This document shows, in pieces, positions 8,115 through 16,802 of a stretch of 39,565 nt of DNA. The DNA lies in NCBI GenBank assembly GCA_022360175.1, contig JAKSDI010000313.1:1-39565 (forward strand), read 5' to 3'. Both the position numbers and the translations under genes were made by a program. Numbering within the stretch: the first letter of the stretch is position 1; the number at the start of each line of letters is the position of its first letter. This DNA comes from Chitinophagales bacterium (GTDB lineage Bacteria; Bacteroidota; Bacteroidia; Chitinophagales; Saprospiraceae). The notes below the pieces were generated by a model, which made no database searches, was not told the DNA's origin, and saw nothing but the letters and a program-made list of their open reading frames with translations.

Positions 8115-10295
8115 TCAGGTTTTGATAAACTTGCTAGAAAGAATATTCCCGTTCTTTTCTATTATTCTTACAACATATACGCCTTTAGGCAAAAAGCCAA
8201 TGTCTATCTCTGTTATTGAAGTGGGATTTAAAGTTTCTGATATTACGCTACCATTTAAATCGATGATTGCCAGTTTATGCATTTCTGATACTTCTAACAT
8301 TTGAACAAATAATAGCTCAACGGCAGGATTAGGATATAAGATAAACCGTTTTTCTGGCTTTGTTTCATCAACATTTGCTACTCCAAGCATCTGTTGTATG
8401 ATACTGCAAGCATCTATTTTACCCCTACCCCATGTGTTATTGGGCACACTGCCTGTATGACTATCACTCATTGCTGTATTTTGCCATATGTTCCGTATGT
8501 CATTCACGGTAAGGCCCGGATCTATTTGAAGCATCAAAGCAATGATTCCAGTCGTAATTGGAGCAGAAAAAGAAGTACCTTGTACTGCGCTGTAAAAATA
8601 TTCCTTTCCCAGGTGGGACTGCTTTGTTGTTGCATAAGGACTATTATTTCCTGTATGGGAAAAAAAGAAGTCTTGTCCACTAGGAGTAATTATTATAGAG
8701 CCTGGCGCTGTGATATCGGGTTTTATCCTGCCATCTACGGTAGGACCCCTACTTGAAAAATCTGCTATATCCTGCTTAAGCTGACCTTCTGTTTGTGTGC
8801 TTCCCTGTAAATCATTATAATATTCTCTTGTAACATAGGCACCCGCAGAAAGAACATTATGAGTAGTGGCCATATCATTTATTGTATACTCATTATCTCC
8901 TATTACAATATTATCCAAAGGAGGAGAATAAGGTGTCTGACTGTCAAATAGGCCATTGTTATTCCATATATGAACTGTGCCGCTGCCAGCGGTAACAGAT
9001 AGTTTTATATAGTGATCAGACTGAATACTATCTAACCAGATTCTGAAATTAGGCTTTTGATTAAAGAAATCATGAGTTCTTTTTGATATTGTAGCTGAAG
9101 CATAAGGAGAAGTAGTGTAAGTAAAATATCCATCAGAACAATCTATGAAACCCGTGTCAGCTACTATATTGGTATTCAAATCAAGTATCTCTAATTTGAC
9201 TTGAAAATTGTGATTAGTTTCTCCCCATATATCTATCTGGCTAGTTCGGTCAAAAGGCATGATTGCAAGCGTAGATATAGTATCATTATTGAATGTGTGT
9301 TTTATATGTATAGGATCATCTCCACTATTCCCTGCCGAGTTGATTATTATCTGACCACTTCCAGCTAGGTCATCTAATAGTTGATTGATATAACCAGTAC
9401 CATCGTGGGCTCCTGTAGTACTGCCCAGGCTTATATTGATTACTGCTGGCTTGCCCACGTTTTGAGCATAATCAAATACATATTGGATACCGTCAATGAT
9501 GCTAATACTACCAGGAGGTGCTAAACCGCCAACAGATACGATCACTATGTCTGCCTCAGGCGCTATTCCGCCATAGTGTGGAGACAGCCCAAAACCACTT
9601 CCCGTTGCACAACCAGCAACCATACTACCATGTGGAATTGAAAATACAGAATCTAACTGATGCGTTATAATAGCAATAGAGTCAGAAAGCGCTACACCAT
9701 AGGAAAAATTATCAGGAGGCATGCCACTGGTTATCCTTTGATTCCATACTCGTTTTATTCTGAACCTGGAACCATCTTCCGACAAAAAAGCAGGATGGCT
9801 ATAATCAAAACCTAAATCGATTATACCGATCACAACATCTTGCCCCTTATAAGCAATAGGCGAACATAAAGCTTGATGAACCAAGTCTGTTCGAGTAGAT
9901 ATTTTGGCAGAATCCAGATGCATTTCCAGGAAGTAGTCTGCTTCGATATATCGTATTCCTTCAAGGGATTCCAATAGAGGTATTTGTTGTACAGGAAGAA
10001 TGATGCTTATATTATTTTCTACTCTACTATTGATTGCTCCACCTATTTGTAACAAAGCCTTTTCATCAAAAGAAGCATCTGTCATTAATAGAAGACGAAC
10101 ACATTCTTCTTGATTCTGATTTTCAAGAACAGGAAACCATTTACGTATCGTTTGAGACCGATTTTCGTCTGTTTTAATTATATCTAATAGATGAAGATAA
10201 TTTGCACCCCTGGCACGTATTTCTACTTTTTCCTGGGCATAGGATACTATATTTAATAGCATCAATACTATTAAAGTAATGAATGTTTCTTTCAT
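8115..10295 (-). CDS. Secreted subtilisin-like (S8) serine peptidase with T9SS sorting domain
   Basis: A 726-residue secreted protease. The start at 10295 gives a clean signal peptide (MKETFITLIVLMLLNIVSYA); the frame can be read 19 codons further up but those residues would precede the signal. The catalytic triad is complete: Asp160 in VVIGIIDLGFDYSHP, His222 in HGSMVAG and Ser575 in GTSFSAP, with the oxyanion Asn323 in SAGNSG. About 250 residues lie between the Asn and Ser motifs, a beta-rich insertion common in Bacteroidota S8 enzymes. The last 80 or so residues (FILYPNPAVELLFVQ to the end) are a type A C-terminal domain directing export through the type IX system. It is the third gene of the sigma/anti-sigma unit, 47 bp after the second, which suggests a sigma-regulated protease. 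Confidence 0.92.
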   Translation of the reverse strand: MKETFITLIVLMLLNIVSYAQEKVEIRARGANYLHLLDIIKTDENRSQTIRKWFPVLENQNQEECVRLLLMTDASFDEKALLQIGGAINSRVENNISIILPVQQIPLLESLEGIRYIEADYFLEMHLDSAKISTRTDLVHQALCSPIAYKGQDVVIGIIDLGFDYSHPAFLSEDGSRFRIKRVWNQRITSGMPPDNFSYGVALSDSIAIITHQLDSVFSIPHGSMVAGCATGSGFGLSPHYGGIAPEADIVIVSVGGLAPPGSISIIDGIQYVFDYAQNVGKPAVINISLGSTTGAHDGTGYINQLLDDLAGSGQIIINSAGNSGDDPIHIKHTFNNDTISTLAIMPFDRTSQIDIWGETNHNFQVKLEILDLNTNIVADTGFIDCSDGYFTYTTSPYASATISKRTHDFFNQKPNFRIWLDSIQSDHYIKLSVTAGSGTVHIWNNNGLFDSQTPYSPPLDNIVIGDNEYTINDMATTHNVLSAGAYVTREYYNDLQGSTQTEGQLKQDIADFSSRGPTVDGRIKPDITAPGSIIITPSGQDFFFSHTGNNSPYATTKQSHLGKEYFYSAVQGTSFSAPITTGIIALMLQIDPGLTVNDIRNIWQNTAMSDSHTGSVPNNTWGRGKIDACSIIQQMLGVANVDETKPEKRFILYPNPAVELLFVQMLEVSEMHKLAIIDLNGSVISETLNPTSITEIDIGFLPKGVYVVRIIEKNGNILSSKFIKT

Positions 10296-10342
10296 ATTTT
10301 CTTTATGTATAAATGAAGCAACTTCAATAAATCGAAGCCATT

Positions 10343-11791
10343 TTAAAAGCAATACCTCAACTTAAGATTCCCTCCGATTGCATACTTTTTAGCATTTTCA
10401 TACATGCCTTTACGCCGACTAAAACTCCAAACATATTTCATACCCATATCTATATTGAGTCGCTTTTCCCAGACGGGAATAGACATTCCTCCGCTTACAA
10501 AAACTGGGCTAAAATTCCATTTATGTGGGTAATTATGTTGTGGAATAGGAAGTTGATATTCATAGAGATTCTGTTCTCCTAAATTGCTGTATGTATATGA
10601 TATTCTACCGCTAGAGTAGGCTCTATAAGGCATCCATCCTAATTCTGTATAAGGGTATGCTTTTTTAGACACTAGCCATTGCTTTCTCAAGGCAAGTGAA
10701 AATTGAATATGCTCTATATCTACATTAGCATACTGTAGTTGGGCATTATCTGGTATATCATTGGGTTTCACTTGAGGATAGTGGACAGGAATAACATTAG
10801 CAGGTGCATGGACACTAGAATGATTCACATTACTTAAGCCCAATTCTAATGAAGTATTAGGAAGAATATTCATTCCCGCACTTAGTCCATACGCCCAATT
10901 GGTACTAAAGGTATTAATCGCATATTGACTAGTAACAACATGATTATTATTTCCAGAAGTAGAAATATCAAAAGATGCACCTACTTTGATTCTCAATTGT
11001 TTTTTAAAGTCAGCGGGCCTCTTTTGTTGATCATTGGTAAAGAAACCATTTATATTTTGTGAAGAGGTTATATCCATGGTAGCCTTGTATATACTCGTAC
11101 TTCCCAAAGGAATGGTAGGTATTTTTTCCAATCCCATGTATTGCTTGTCCTTCTTTTTATGAGGGCTCGACAATGACTTAGTATTCACTTCTTCTTGATC
11201 ACTGATGCTATGTTTTTCCAATGAGTTTTGGGCAATACTAATCTCCTCTAAGGAATCCAGCTGAAGAGTACTTCTCCAATTATTTTTTATATTATTCCTA
11301 TCTATTCTCTCATGAAAACTATGATAAGCATAATCATTCAAAGAAGACCGATTAGGTGCAGTTCCACCTAATTCTGAAGTATATGACAATGATGGAAATT
11401 CAAGTGTACTTACTATTTTTCTATCTATCAATGAAGGAGCTGTACTGACAATACCTTTTTCTGGATCATTTTTAATCAAAGGCTTATTTATAGTGGGTCG
11501 TTGAAGTTTAAGTAAAACAGTGTTTTTTTGCTCTACTCCTGATTCCTGAATAATATTTGCTCCAGCAATTATTTGATTTAGATGCTTCACTTGATAGTGC
11601 AACTTGACATTCCAGAAAGCCAAGCCTCCTATTACAAGGCTTCCCACCATCCAGGCCCAATACTTTTGCCACAATGTCACTTTTTTAGGAAGCTGTTTTT
11701 TTAGCATTAGCCAGTCAGCTTCTTCAAAGGTGTAATTACGTGTTGTATTTACACTACTTTTCAATATTTCATCAAACGGCCTATTGTCCAT
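10343..11791 (-). CDS. Putative dual membrane-spanning anti-sigma factor (cytosolic N-terminus, inner-membrane helix, periplasmic linker, outer-membrane barrel)
   Basis: The 482-residue product has an unusual architecture. Residues 1-42 are soluble with FEEADWLMLKKQLPKK, resembling short anti-sigma segments. Residues about 43-61 form one transmembrane helix. About 200 residues of low-complexity polar linker follow. Residues about 266-482 show alternating beta-barrel strands (LRIKVGASFDIS, YGLSAGMNILPNTSLELGLS, GGNLKLRYCF) ending in Phe, as outer-membrane barrels do. There is no cleavable signal peptide. The arrangement matches the dual membrane-spanning anti-sigma (Dma) type reported in Bacteroides, encoded beside an ECF sigma factor. 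Here the gene overlaps the sigma gene by 11 bp. Known: the Dma concept. Seen: topology and overlap. Inferred: sigma binding. A plain outer-membrane protein of unknown role is the alternative. Confidence 0.72.
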   Translation of the reverse strand: MDNRPFDEILKSSVNTTRNYTFEEADWLMLKKQLPKKVTLWQKYWAWMVGSLVIGGLAFWNVKLHYQVKHLNQIIAGANIIQESGVEQKNTVLLKLQRPTINKPLIKNDPEKGIVSTAPSLIDRKIVSTLEFPSLSYTSELGGTAPNRSSLNDYAYHSFHERIDRNNIKNNWRSTLQLDSLEEISIAQNSLEKHSISDQEEVNTKSLSSPHKKKDKQYMGLEKIPTIPLGSTSIYKATMDITSSQNINGFFTNDQQKRPADFKKQLRIKVGASFDISTSGNNNHVVTSQYAINTFSTNWAYGLSAGMNILPNTSLELGLSNVNHSSVHAPANVIPVHYPQVKPNDIPDNAQLQYANVDIEHIQFSLALRKQWLVSKKAYPYTELGWMPYRAYSSGRISYTYSNLGEQNLYEYQLPIPQHNYPHKWNFSPVFVSGGMSIPVWEKRLNIDMGMKYVWSFSRRKGMYENAKKYAIGGNLKLRYCF

Positions 11792-12383
11792 TTTTACTTA
11801 CTTTCTGAGTAATTAATGATTCTTTTTCTTGAAAATGATAATCGGGGAAATGAATAGCAATAAGCTTTCGAAGCTTGGCTCTAGCTTTAGCATAGTTTGA
11901 CTTGGATGTCCCTACAGATATACCCAGTTTATCTGAAATTTCCTGGTGAGTATACCCATCTACCACATACAACATAAACACCAGCTGATACGCTGGCGAC
12001 AAATGCCTAATAATTAATAATACATCTTCTTCACTCAATTTTCTTTCCCCACTATTATAAGTCAGGGTAGCCTCTGTAATAGGAATAATGTTGTGCTGTG
12101 TATCTAATGTGCGGTATTTCTTATGATAATTGATAGCACTATTGATAATGATTCGCCTAAGCCAGTTTTTAAAAGGATAGTTCTCATTATACTTCTTAAT
12201 ATTCGTCAAAACTCTGCAAAACGCATCATTCAAAACTTCTTTTGCATTAGCCTCTTGTTGTGTGTAATGCACACATACAGTCATCCCATAAGCAAAATAC
12301 CTGCGATAAAGTTCTTTCTGAGCTACTTCCCTTCCTTTTTTACAGGCATTTATGAGTTCTTTAAATGGTGTTTGGCTATTCAT
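11781..12383 (-). CDS. ECF-type RNA polymerase sigma factor
   Basis: A 200-residue sigma-70 family factor of the extracytoplasmic-function class. Region 2 lies at about 20-92 (AQKELYRRYFAYGMTVCVHY, ANAKEVLNDAFCRVLTNIKKY, FKNWLRRIIINSAINYHKKY), the part that contacts core polymerase and the -10 element. Region 4 lies at about 122-174 (LSPAYQLVFMLYVVDGYTHQ, EISDKLGISVGTSKSNYAKA), the -35 binding helix-turn-helix. Regions 1 and 3 are absent, as expected for ECF. Its 3' end overlaps the start of the putative anti-sigma gene by 11 bp, which implies coupled synthesis of the pair. Autoregulation of this operon is likely but the target promoter is not identifiable here. The last 25 residues are a polar tail. 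Confidence 0.94.
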   Translation of the reverse strand: MNSQTPFKELINACKKGREVAQKELYRRYFAYGMTVCVHYTQQEANAKEVLNDAFCRVLTNIKKYNENYPFKNWLRRIIINSAINYHKKYRTLDTQHNIIPITEATLTYNSGERKLSEEDVLLIIRHLSPAYQLVFMLYVVDGYTHQEISDKLGISVGTSKSNYAKARAKLRKLIAIHFPDYHFQEKESLITQKVSKNGQ

Positions 12384-12505
12384 TGTATTCTTTTATACTT
12401 CTCTAATACAAGAGGTTTAAAAGAAATGGTTGCCCCTATCTATTTTTTTTTTATTGCAAAAGGTTCTTAGAGGAATCAAGCTAAGGAAGAAATAACCTCT
12501 CATAA

Positions 12506-12550
12506 TATACATACAGCCTTGCCGCAGTTGCTGACAAGGCTGTATGTATA
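12506..12550 (-). terminator. Hairpin terminator downstream of the arsenite methyltransferase gene
   Basis: A 16-bp perfect stem (12506-12521 with 12535-12550) closes a 13-base loop. It starts 31 bp past the stop of the minus-strand methyltransferase gene. The sequence following it on the minus strand is only moderately T-rich (GGTTATTTCTT), so termination may be less than complete. It also sits upstream of the sigma-factor operon, whose promoter must lie between 12384 and about 12500. Confidence 0.6.
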
Positions 12551-12580
12551 AAATCGTTGGATATATTTAGCTTAAACGCT

Positions 12581-13630
12581 CTAACAACAACTCCCTCCTT
12601 CTCCACTCTCTTCCGTACTAAACGGCATTGCTCCGCCACATCCTTCGAATACACCATAGTGGGTGTCCCATGAACCGTAAAATTCGAAGTGCCCGGTAAA
12701 TCTGGTGGCTTGTAGCATTAGGAAAGTATTGCCACAAACAGTGATGATTTTATTTTTAGGGAAATGGTGATGGTCATCTAAATCAAAGCTGTTGGGATTA
12801 TTGGCAATAGTGCCTTTGTAGGCAACTGCCTGGCCGTAGTCTTCGCACTCATCTTCCAGGCCATCTATCTTCCAAAGCCGATAAGTAACAGAGAAGAATT
12901 GAATATCTCCGCATTTAGCCTGTACTTCTTTATTTTCGATCGTGATTGGATTGCTTTTTACACTACGAGGATCTGTAAATCCTACTTTGCGAGCCGTTCG
13001 TAAAAAGTCGTTCCAATAAAAGGCACCACTTAGGCACTCTCCCCAAAGCACCTGATCAGCTTGCAATTCCTTGCTAATGCGACGATCGCTGTACACATCG
13101 CTGAAGTACATTTCTCCTCCTGGCTTTAAAAGGCGAAAAGCATCTGCCAATACCTTTTGTTTATTCGTAGCCAGATTAATCACACAATTGGAGATGATCA
13201 GGTCAAAGCTATTGGGCTCCAGATCCAAGTCTTCTAATGCTTCAATGTTTCCTTTCAGGAATTTCACATTAGCGTGCTGGTAGCCGAATTTCTCCGTATG
13301 ATAGTCAATGTATTTATTGGCAACATCGAGCTGTTCTTCGGTCATATCTACTCCGATCACTTCCCCATTTTGACCTACCAATTGGGATAGGATGTAGCAA
13401 TCTCTTCCACTTCCCGACCCCAGGTCAAGGATTCTAAGTCCTTCCAGGTTTGCAGGCACTACTAATCCACAGCCATAATATTTGTCGAGTACCTCATCGT
13501 GGATATTTTTTAATGCTTTTTTGATGTATTCCTGAGGTTCCTCTAAGGTACAACATGCATTGGTTTTGAGGTCTTCGCTAGAAGCTAATACCTTGCCATA
13601 ATACTCTTTTACTTCTTCATGCTTTTTCAT
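12581..13630 (-). CDS. arsM: Arsenite S-adenosylmethyltransferase, AS3MT-like
   Basis: A 349-residue cytosolic enzyme that should transfer methyl groups from S-adenosylmethionine to As(III), giving methylated arsenicals. The SAM-binding site is ILDLGSGSGRDCYILSQLVG at about 67-86, with D95 in VDMTEEQ. Cysteines align with the four redox/As-binding positions of animal AS3MT: C26/C27 (TNACC), C54 (YYGCGL), C149 (SNCVINL) and C199 (WGECL). C240 (KCGDIQFF) is an additional Cys. The wording of the core (YYGCGLVVP, GRDCY, CVINL, YFSDVY, LWGECL) is strikingly close to the vertebrate enzyme. The C-terminal domain ends in a Cys pair (GGSCC). No arsR, arsB or arsC gene is nearby. It lies 111 bp past bioB on the same strand, separated by a hairpin. 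Confidence 0.9.
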   Translation of the reverse strand: MKKHEEVKEYYGKVLASSEDLKTNACCTLEEPQEYIKKALKNIHDEVLDKYYGCGLVVPANLEGLRILDLGSGSGRDCYILSQLVGQNGEVIGVDMTEEQLDVANKYIDYHTEKFGYQHANVKFLKGNIEALEDLDLEPNSFDLIISNCVINLATNKQKVLADAFRLLKPGGEMYFSDVYSDRRISKELQADQVLWGECLSGAFYWNDFLRTARKVGFTDPRSVKSNPITIENKEVQAKCGDIQFFSVTYRLWKIDGLEDECEDYGQAVAYKGTIANNPNSFDLDDHHHFPKNKIITVCGNTFLMLQATRFTGHFEFYGSWDTHYGVFEGCGGAMPFSTEESGEGGSCC

Positions 13631-13650
13631 GCCGCTCTTTGTTTATTAAA

Positions 13651-13700
13651 GAAGTTGCCTAAAGTTTCCTACTGAAAGCGAAAAAACTTTAGACAACTTC
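13651..13700 (-). terminator. Hairpin between bioB and arsM
   Basis: Arms 13651-13667 and 13684-13700 pair over 17 positions with one mismatch around a 16-base loop. On the minus strand the stem is followed by TTTAATAAAC. The hairpin lies 42 bp after the bioB stop and 21 bp before the arsM start, so it could end the bio transcript or form part of the arsM leader. A second short pairing (AACCAGCT 13719-13726 with AGCTGG 13744-13749) overlaps the bioB stop codon. Confidence 0.5.
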
Positions 13701-13741
13701 AAACTATCATAACCTATGAACCAGCTCAGCCCTTTTTTAGT

Positions 13742-14806
13742 TTAGCTGGTGCTTTTATGCAAATTAGGGCGCGTCCATTTTGGTTTTTCCCCTAGAGCAG
13801 GGACTTGAGAATCAGCAGCTTCCACCGTTTCTGGTTGAGCTTTTTTCACAAAAGGTTTTTGAGGAATCAGTCCCAATGCTTCAAACATTTTCATATCCTC
13901 ACTTTTAGCTGGATTTGGCGTTGTCAATAGCTTATCACCAGAGAATATAGAATTGGCACCTGCCAGGAAACATAAAGCCTGGCCTTCAGGAGTCATATTC
14001 GTCCGGCCTGCCGACAAGCGTACCTGGGTTTCAGGCATAACAATTCGAGTAGTAGCCACCATTCTGATGAGCTCCCATATCTCTACTGGTTTTTCATCTT
14101 CTAGAGGCGTACCTTCTACTGCTACCAATGCATTGATAGGTACTGATTCAGGATGCGGATTAAGAGAAGTCAAAGCCACTAGCATACCTATTCTATCATC
14201 TATTTTTTCTCCCATACCAATTATTCCTCCTGAACAAACCGTTACATTGGTTTTACGTACATTGGCTATTGTATCCAGGCGATCCTGGTAGCTTCTGGTA
14301 GAAATAACTTCTTTATAGTACTCTTCCGAGCTATCCAGATTATGGTTGTAAGCATAAAGGCCTGCTTCTGCCAATCGTTTTGCCTGATTTTCAGTAATCA
14401 TTCCCAAGGTACAGCATACTTCCATCTCCATTTTATTGATGGTACGTACCATTTCCAGGACCTCATCAAACTCAGGGCCATCTTTCACATTACGCCATGC
14501 TGCTCCCATACACAGTCTTGAAGAACCATTAGCCTTCGCCTGAGCAGCCATAAACTCAACTTTATCCAATGACATCAATTTGTGGCTATCCACATCGGTA
14601 TGATAGCGAGCTGCCTGTGGGCAATAGGAACAATCTTCCGGGCAACCGCCTGTTTTAATGGATAATAGGGTACTGACCTGTACCGTATTCGGATCGTGAT
14701 ATTCGCGATGCACAGAAGCTGCTCGATATAACAAATCCATCATGGGTAAATCATGAATTTCCCGAATTTCTTCTCTTGTCCAGTTATTTTTTTTCAAAGT
14801 ATCCAT
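13742..14806 (-). CDS. bioB: Biotin synthase
   Basis: A radical-SAM enzyme that inserts sulfur into dethiobiotin in the last step of biotin synthesis. The radical-SAM cysteines are C55, C59 and C62 in [12 protein letters not shown]. The [2Fe-2S] ligands are C99 (SRLCMGAAW), C132 (EVCCTLGM), C191 ([10 protein letters not shown]) and R263 (VRLSAGR), matching the E. coli pattern. [16 protein letters not shown] and [14 protein letters not shown] are family hallmarks. Its 354 residues are normal, with a variable polar tail of about 40 residues. The start at 14806 gives the usual short lead before the conserved WT-x-EE segment. It is third in the bioD-bioA-bioB order, but 97 bp and a promoter-like site separate it from bioA. 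Confidence 0.97.
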   Translation of the reverse strand: MDTLKKNNWTREEIREIHDLPMMDLLYRAASVHREYHDPNTVQVSTLLSIKTGGCPEDCSYCPQAARYHTDVDSHKLMSLDKVEFMAAQAKANGSSRLCMGAAWRNVKDGPEFDEVLEMVRTINKMEMEVCCTLGMITENQAKRLAEAGLYAYNHNLDSSEEYYKEVISTRSYQDRLDTIANVRKTNVTVCSGGIIGMGEKIDDRIGMLVALTSLNPHPESVPINALVAVEGTPLEDEKPVEIWELIRMVATTRIVMPETQVRLSAGRTNMTPEGQALCFLAGANSIFSGDKLLTTPNPAKSEDMKMFEALGLIPQKPFVKKAQPETVEAADSQVPALGEKPKWTRPNLHKSTS

Positions 14807-14866
14807 CTCTTTTTTTTAATAAGAAGTTGTTCTATAAAATAAGAGGCTGTTGGTTTTTGGGGCTTG

Positions 14867-14874
14867 CAAAATTA
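14867..14874 (-). promoter_or_regulatory. Possible Bacteroidota -7 element upstream of bioB
   Basis: On the minus strand this reads TAATTTTG, an exact match to the Bacteroidota -7 consensus TAnnTTTG. A TTG lies 24 bases upstream, slightly beyond the usual spacing to the -33 box. The site is about 60 bp ahead of the bioB start, so bioB may have its own promoter in addition to read-through from bioDA. It is a short motif in AT-rich DNA and could be chance. Confidence 0.35.
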
Positions 14875-14903
14875 TAATCTATTCTTTATTTATTAGAACA
14901 AAA

Positions 14904-16172
14904 CTATGATAGCATATCCAAAGATTGCTCTATCGTTTCATAAACCATATCCAGTTGTTGATCACTTATCACAAATGGAGGAAGGATATAAACAACATTT
15001 CCAAGAGGCCGTAGAAACACTCCATTGTTCAAATAAAACTGGAAAAGTTGATCCCTCATACTACCATATCTACTCATTTTTGTATTGATTTCCAGTGCAT
15101 AAATCACTCCTAGTTGTCTACTTGATTTGACTAGTGGATGTGATTGTATTTTCTCATCAAATGCCTGGTGTTTTTGTTCAATCCGCCTAATGTTGTTTTG
15201 CATTTCTTCCGTTACTAATAAATGCGTTGCAGCCAATGCTGCGGTACAGGCAATAGGATTGGCTGAGTAGGTATGCCCATGGAAAAAACCTTTGGTCATG
15301 TCCTCATCATAAAAAGTATCAAAGACCTCTTGAGAACAAGTTGTCAAGGCCATAGGCAATACTCCACCAGTCAGGGACTTTGCCAGGCAGATGATGTCTG
15401 GTTTTACACTTACATGATCTGATGCAAAATGGCGGCCTGTTTTTCCAAAGCCCGTCATCACCTCATCTGCTATATTAAGAATGTTATTTTCTTTAGTTAT
15501 CGACAACAATTGCTCTAATAGTTGAGGTGAGTACATTTTCATCGCAGCAGCACCCTGCACCAGAGGTTCATAAATAAAAGCAGCTATATTGTAATCAGCA
15601 ATGAGTTGGTGAAGGTCTTTTAGCAGGCCTTCTATATTCTGCTCGTCAGGTGTAGGTATTCTCTTTACTTCAATGAAAAAATCTTCAAATGGACCATTAT
15701 AAACAGAAAGCCCGGAAACAGACATTGCTCCAAAAGTATCTCCATGAAACCCCTCTTCAAAAGCAAGGATCACATTTTTCTTCTCTCCCCTATTATGATG
15801 GTATTGTAATGCCATTTTTAAAGCCACATCCACTGCGGTAGAACCATTATCCGAAAAAAACATCTTTTGCTGATTCGATGGCAAAATTTCCATTAAGGTT
15901 TCGGAAAGGGAAACCGCTGGTTCGTGGGTAAATCCCGTAAATATGACATGATCCAGCTCTTTTAATTGTTCTTGCAGTTTTTGAGTGATGTAGTCGTTGC
16001 AATGCCCAAACATACAAGTGTACCAGGACGCAATACCGTCTATATATGTTTCCCCATTTTCCCCGTACAATAATGCCCCTTTGGCTTTTGTTATTCCAAT
16101 CGTATCAGGATGCAATTTGTGCTGGGTTAGAGGATGCCACAAATGCTTTTTATCTCTTTGGGTTAAATTCAT
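14904..16172 (-). CDS. bioA: Adenosylmethionine-8-amino-7-oxononanoate aminotransferase
   Basis: A PLP-dependent class III aminotransferase converting 7-keto-8-aminopelargonate (KAPA) to 7,8-diaminopelargonate (DAPA), with SAM as amino donor. The 422 residues begin with the family motif LWHPLTQHK. They contain SWYTCMFGHCN, the PLP phosphate-binding SDNGSTAVDVALKMA, GFHGDTFGAMSVSG, D236 in ADEVMTGFGKTGRHFA and the Schiff-base Lys265 in CLAKSLTGGVLPM. HGHTYSANPIACTAALA is also typical. The start lies 3 bp after the bioD stop, so the two are one transcript and probably coupled. The protein makes the substrate for BioD, consistent with pairing. Confidence 0.97.
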   Translation of the reverse strand: MNLTQRDKKHLWHPLTQHKLHPDTIGITKAKGALLYGENGETYIDGIASWYTCMFGHCNDYITQKLQEQLKELDHVIFTGFTHEPAVSLSETLMEILPSNQQKMFFSDNGSTAVDVALKMALQYHHNRGEKKNVILAFEEGFHGDTFGAMSVSGLSVYNGPFEDFFIEVKRIPTPDEQNIEGLLKDLHQLIADYNIAAFIYEPLVQGAAAMKMYSPQLLEQLLSITKENNILNIADEVMTGFGKTGRHFASDHVSVKPDIICLAKSLTGGVLPMALTTCSQEVFDTFYDEDMTKGFFHGHTYSANPIACTAALAATHLLVTEEMQNNIRRIEQKHQAFDEKIQSHPLVKSSRQLGVIYALEINTKMSRYGSMRDQLFQFYLNNGVFLRPLGNVVYILPPFVISDQQLDMVYETIEQSLDMLS

Positions 16173-16175
16173 TAC

Positions 16176-16802
16176 TTACTGGTTTATCCAACGTTCTAGC
16201 TTATCTTTAAATAAGCGTGCATAGTTCAAAACTGTGTTTTCGTTAATCTCCTCTTCTTCGTCTACTCTACCAATAACAGGAGCATTGGTCATTTTCAGGA
16301 TGATCTCTTCTGTTGATTTTGTTTCATTTCCATTAAATATCAAGGAGATATCAAACCCCTTCTGCTGCAATAAATTTAGGGTCAGCAAGGTATGGTTTAT
16401 ACTTCCCAAATAATGTCGGGAAACAACGATCACCTTGTATTCAGGTTCTATTAAATCCAGAATAGTTTGTGTATCATTGAGTGGAACCAACAAGCCTCCT
16501 GCTCCTTCAATAACAAGTCGATTATCCGTTTTGGGGAGTCCAATTTTCTCCCTTTCTATTACAAGTTGTTCTAAAGCTGCTGCCGCATGGGGGCTTGCAG
16601 GTGTTTTTAAACTATAGGCACTTCTGTGAAAAACTGTTTTATCGTTCGATATTAGTTGTCGAACCTTATCTGTATCGGTAAAATGAAGATCTCCTGCCTG
16701 TACAGGCTTGAAATAATCTGCTTGTAAAGCTTCTGTCACAATAGCGGAGACAACTGTTTTTCCTACATCTGTGCCAATTCCCGTCACAAAAATCTTAGTC
16801 AT
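16176..16802 (-). CDS. bioD: Dethiobiotin synthetase
   Basis: An ATP-dependent enzyme that closes the ureido ring of dethiobiotin from DAPA and CO2. The 208-residue protein carries the P-loop GIGTDVGKT (residues 8-16), the substrate/Mg segment YFKPVQAGD, IEGAGGLLVPL and the nucleotide-base region around LIFNGNE. Length is close to E. coli BioD. It is the first gene of the bio cluster and runs 3 bp into bioA. No bioF, bioC or bioH gene is in the window, so pimeloyl supply and the KAPA step must be encoded elsewhere or further upstream. Confidence 0.95.
   Translation of the reverse strand: MTKIFVTGIGTDVGKTVVSAIVTEALQADYFKPVQAGDLHFTDTDKVRQLISNDKTVFHRSAYSLKTPASPHAAAALEQLVIEREKIGLPKTDNRLVIEGAGGLLVPLNDTQTILDLIEPEYKVIVVSRHYLGSINHTLLTLNLLQQKGFDISLIFNGNETKSTEEIILKMTNAPVIGRVDEEEEINENTVLNYARLFKDKLERWINQ

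Noticed and set aside
8029-8756. Plus-strand frames of 91 and 120 codons at the 3' end of the subtilase gene
   Set aside because: They are antisense to the T9SS sorting domain and catalytic Ser region and show no family resemblance.
10296-10352. Longer N-terminus for the subtilase
   Set aside because: It would place 19 residues in front of a clean signal peptide and overlap the preceding gene; the ATG at 10295 is better.
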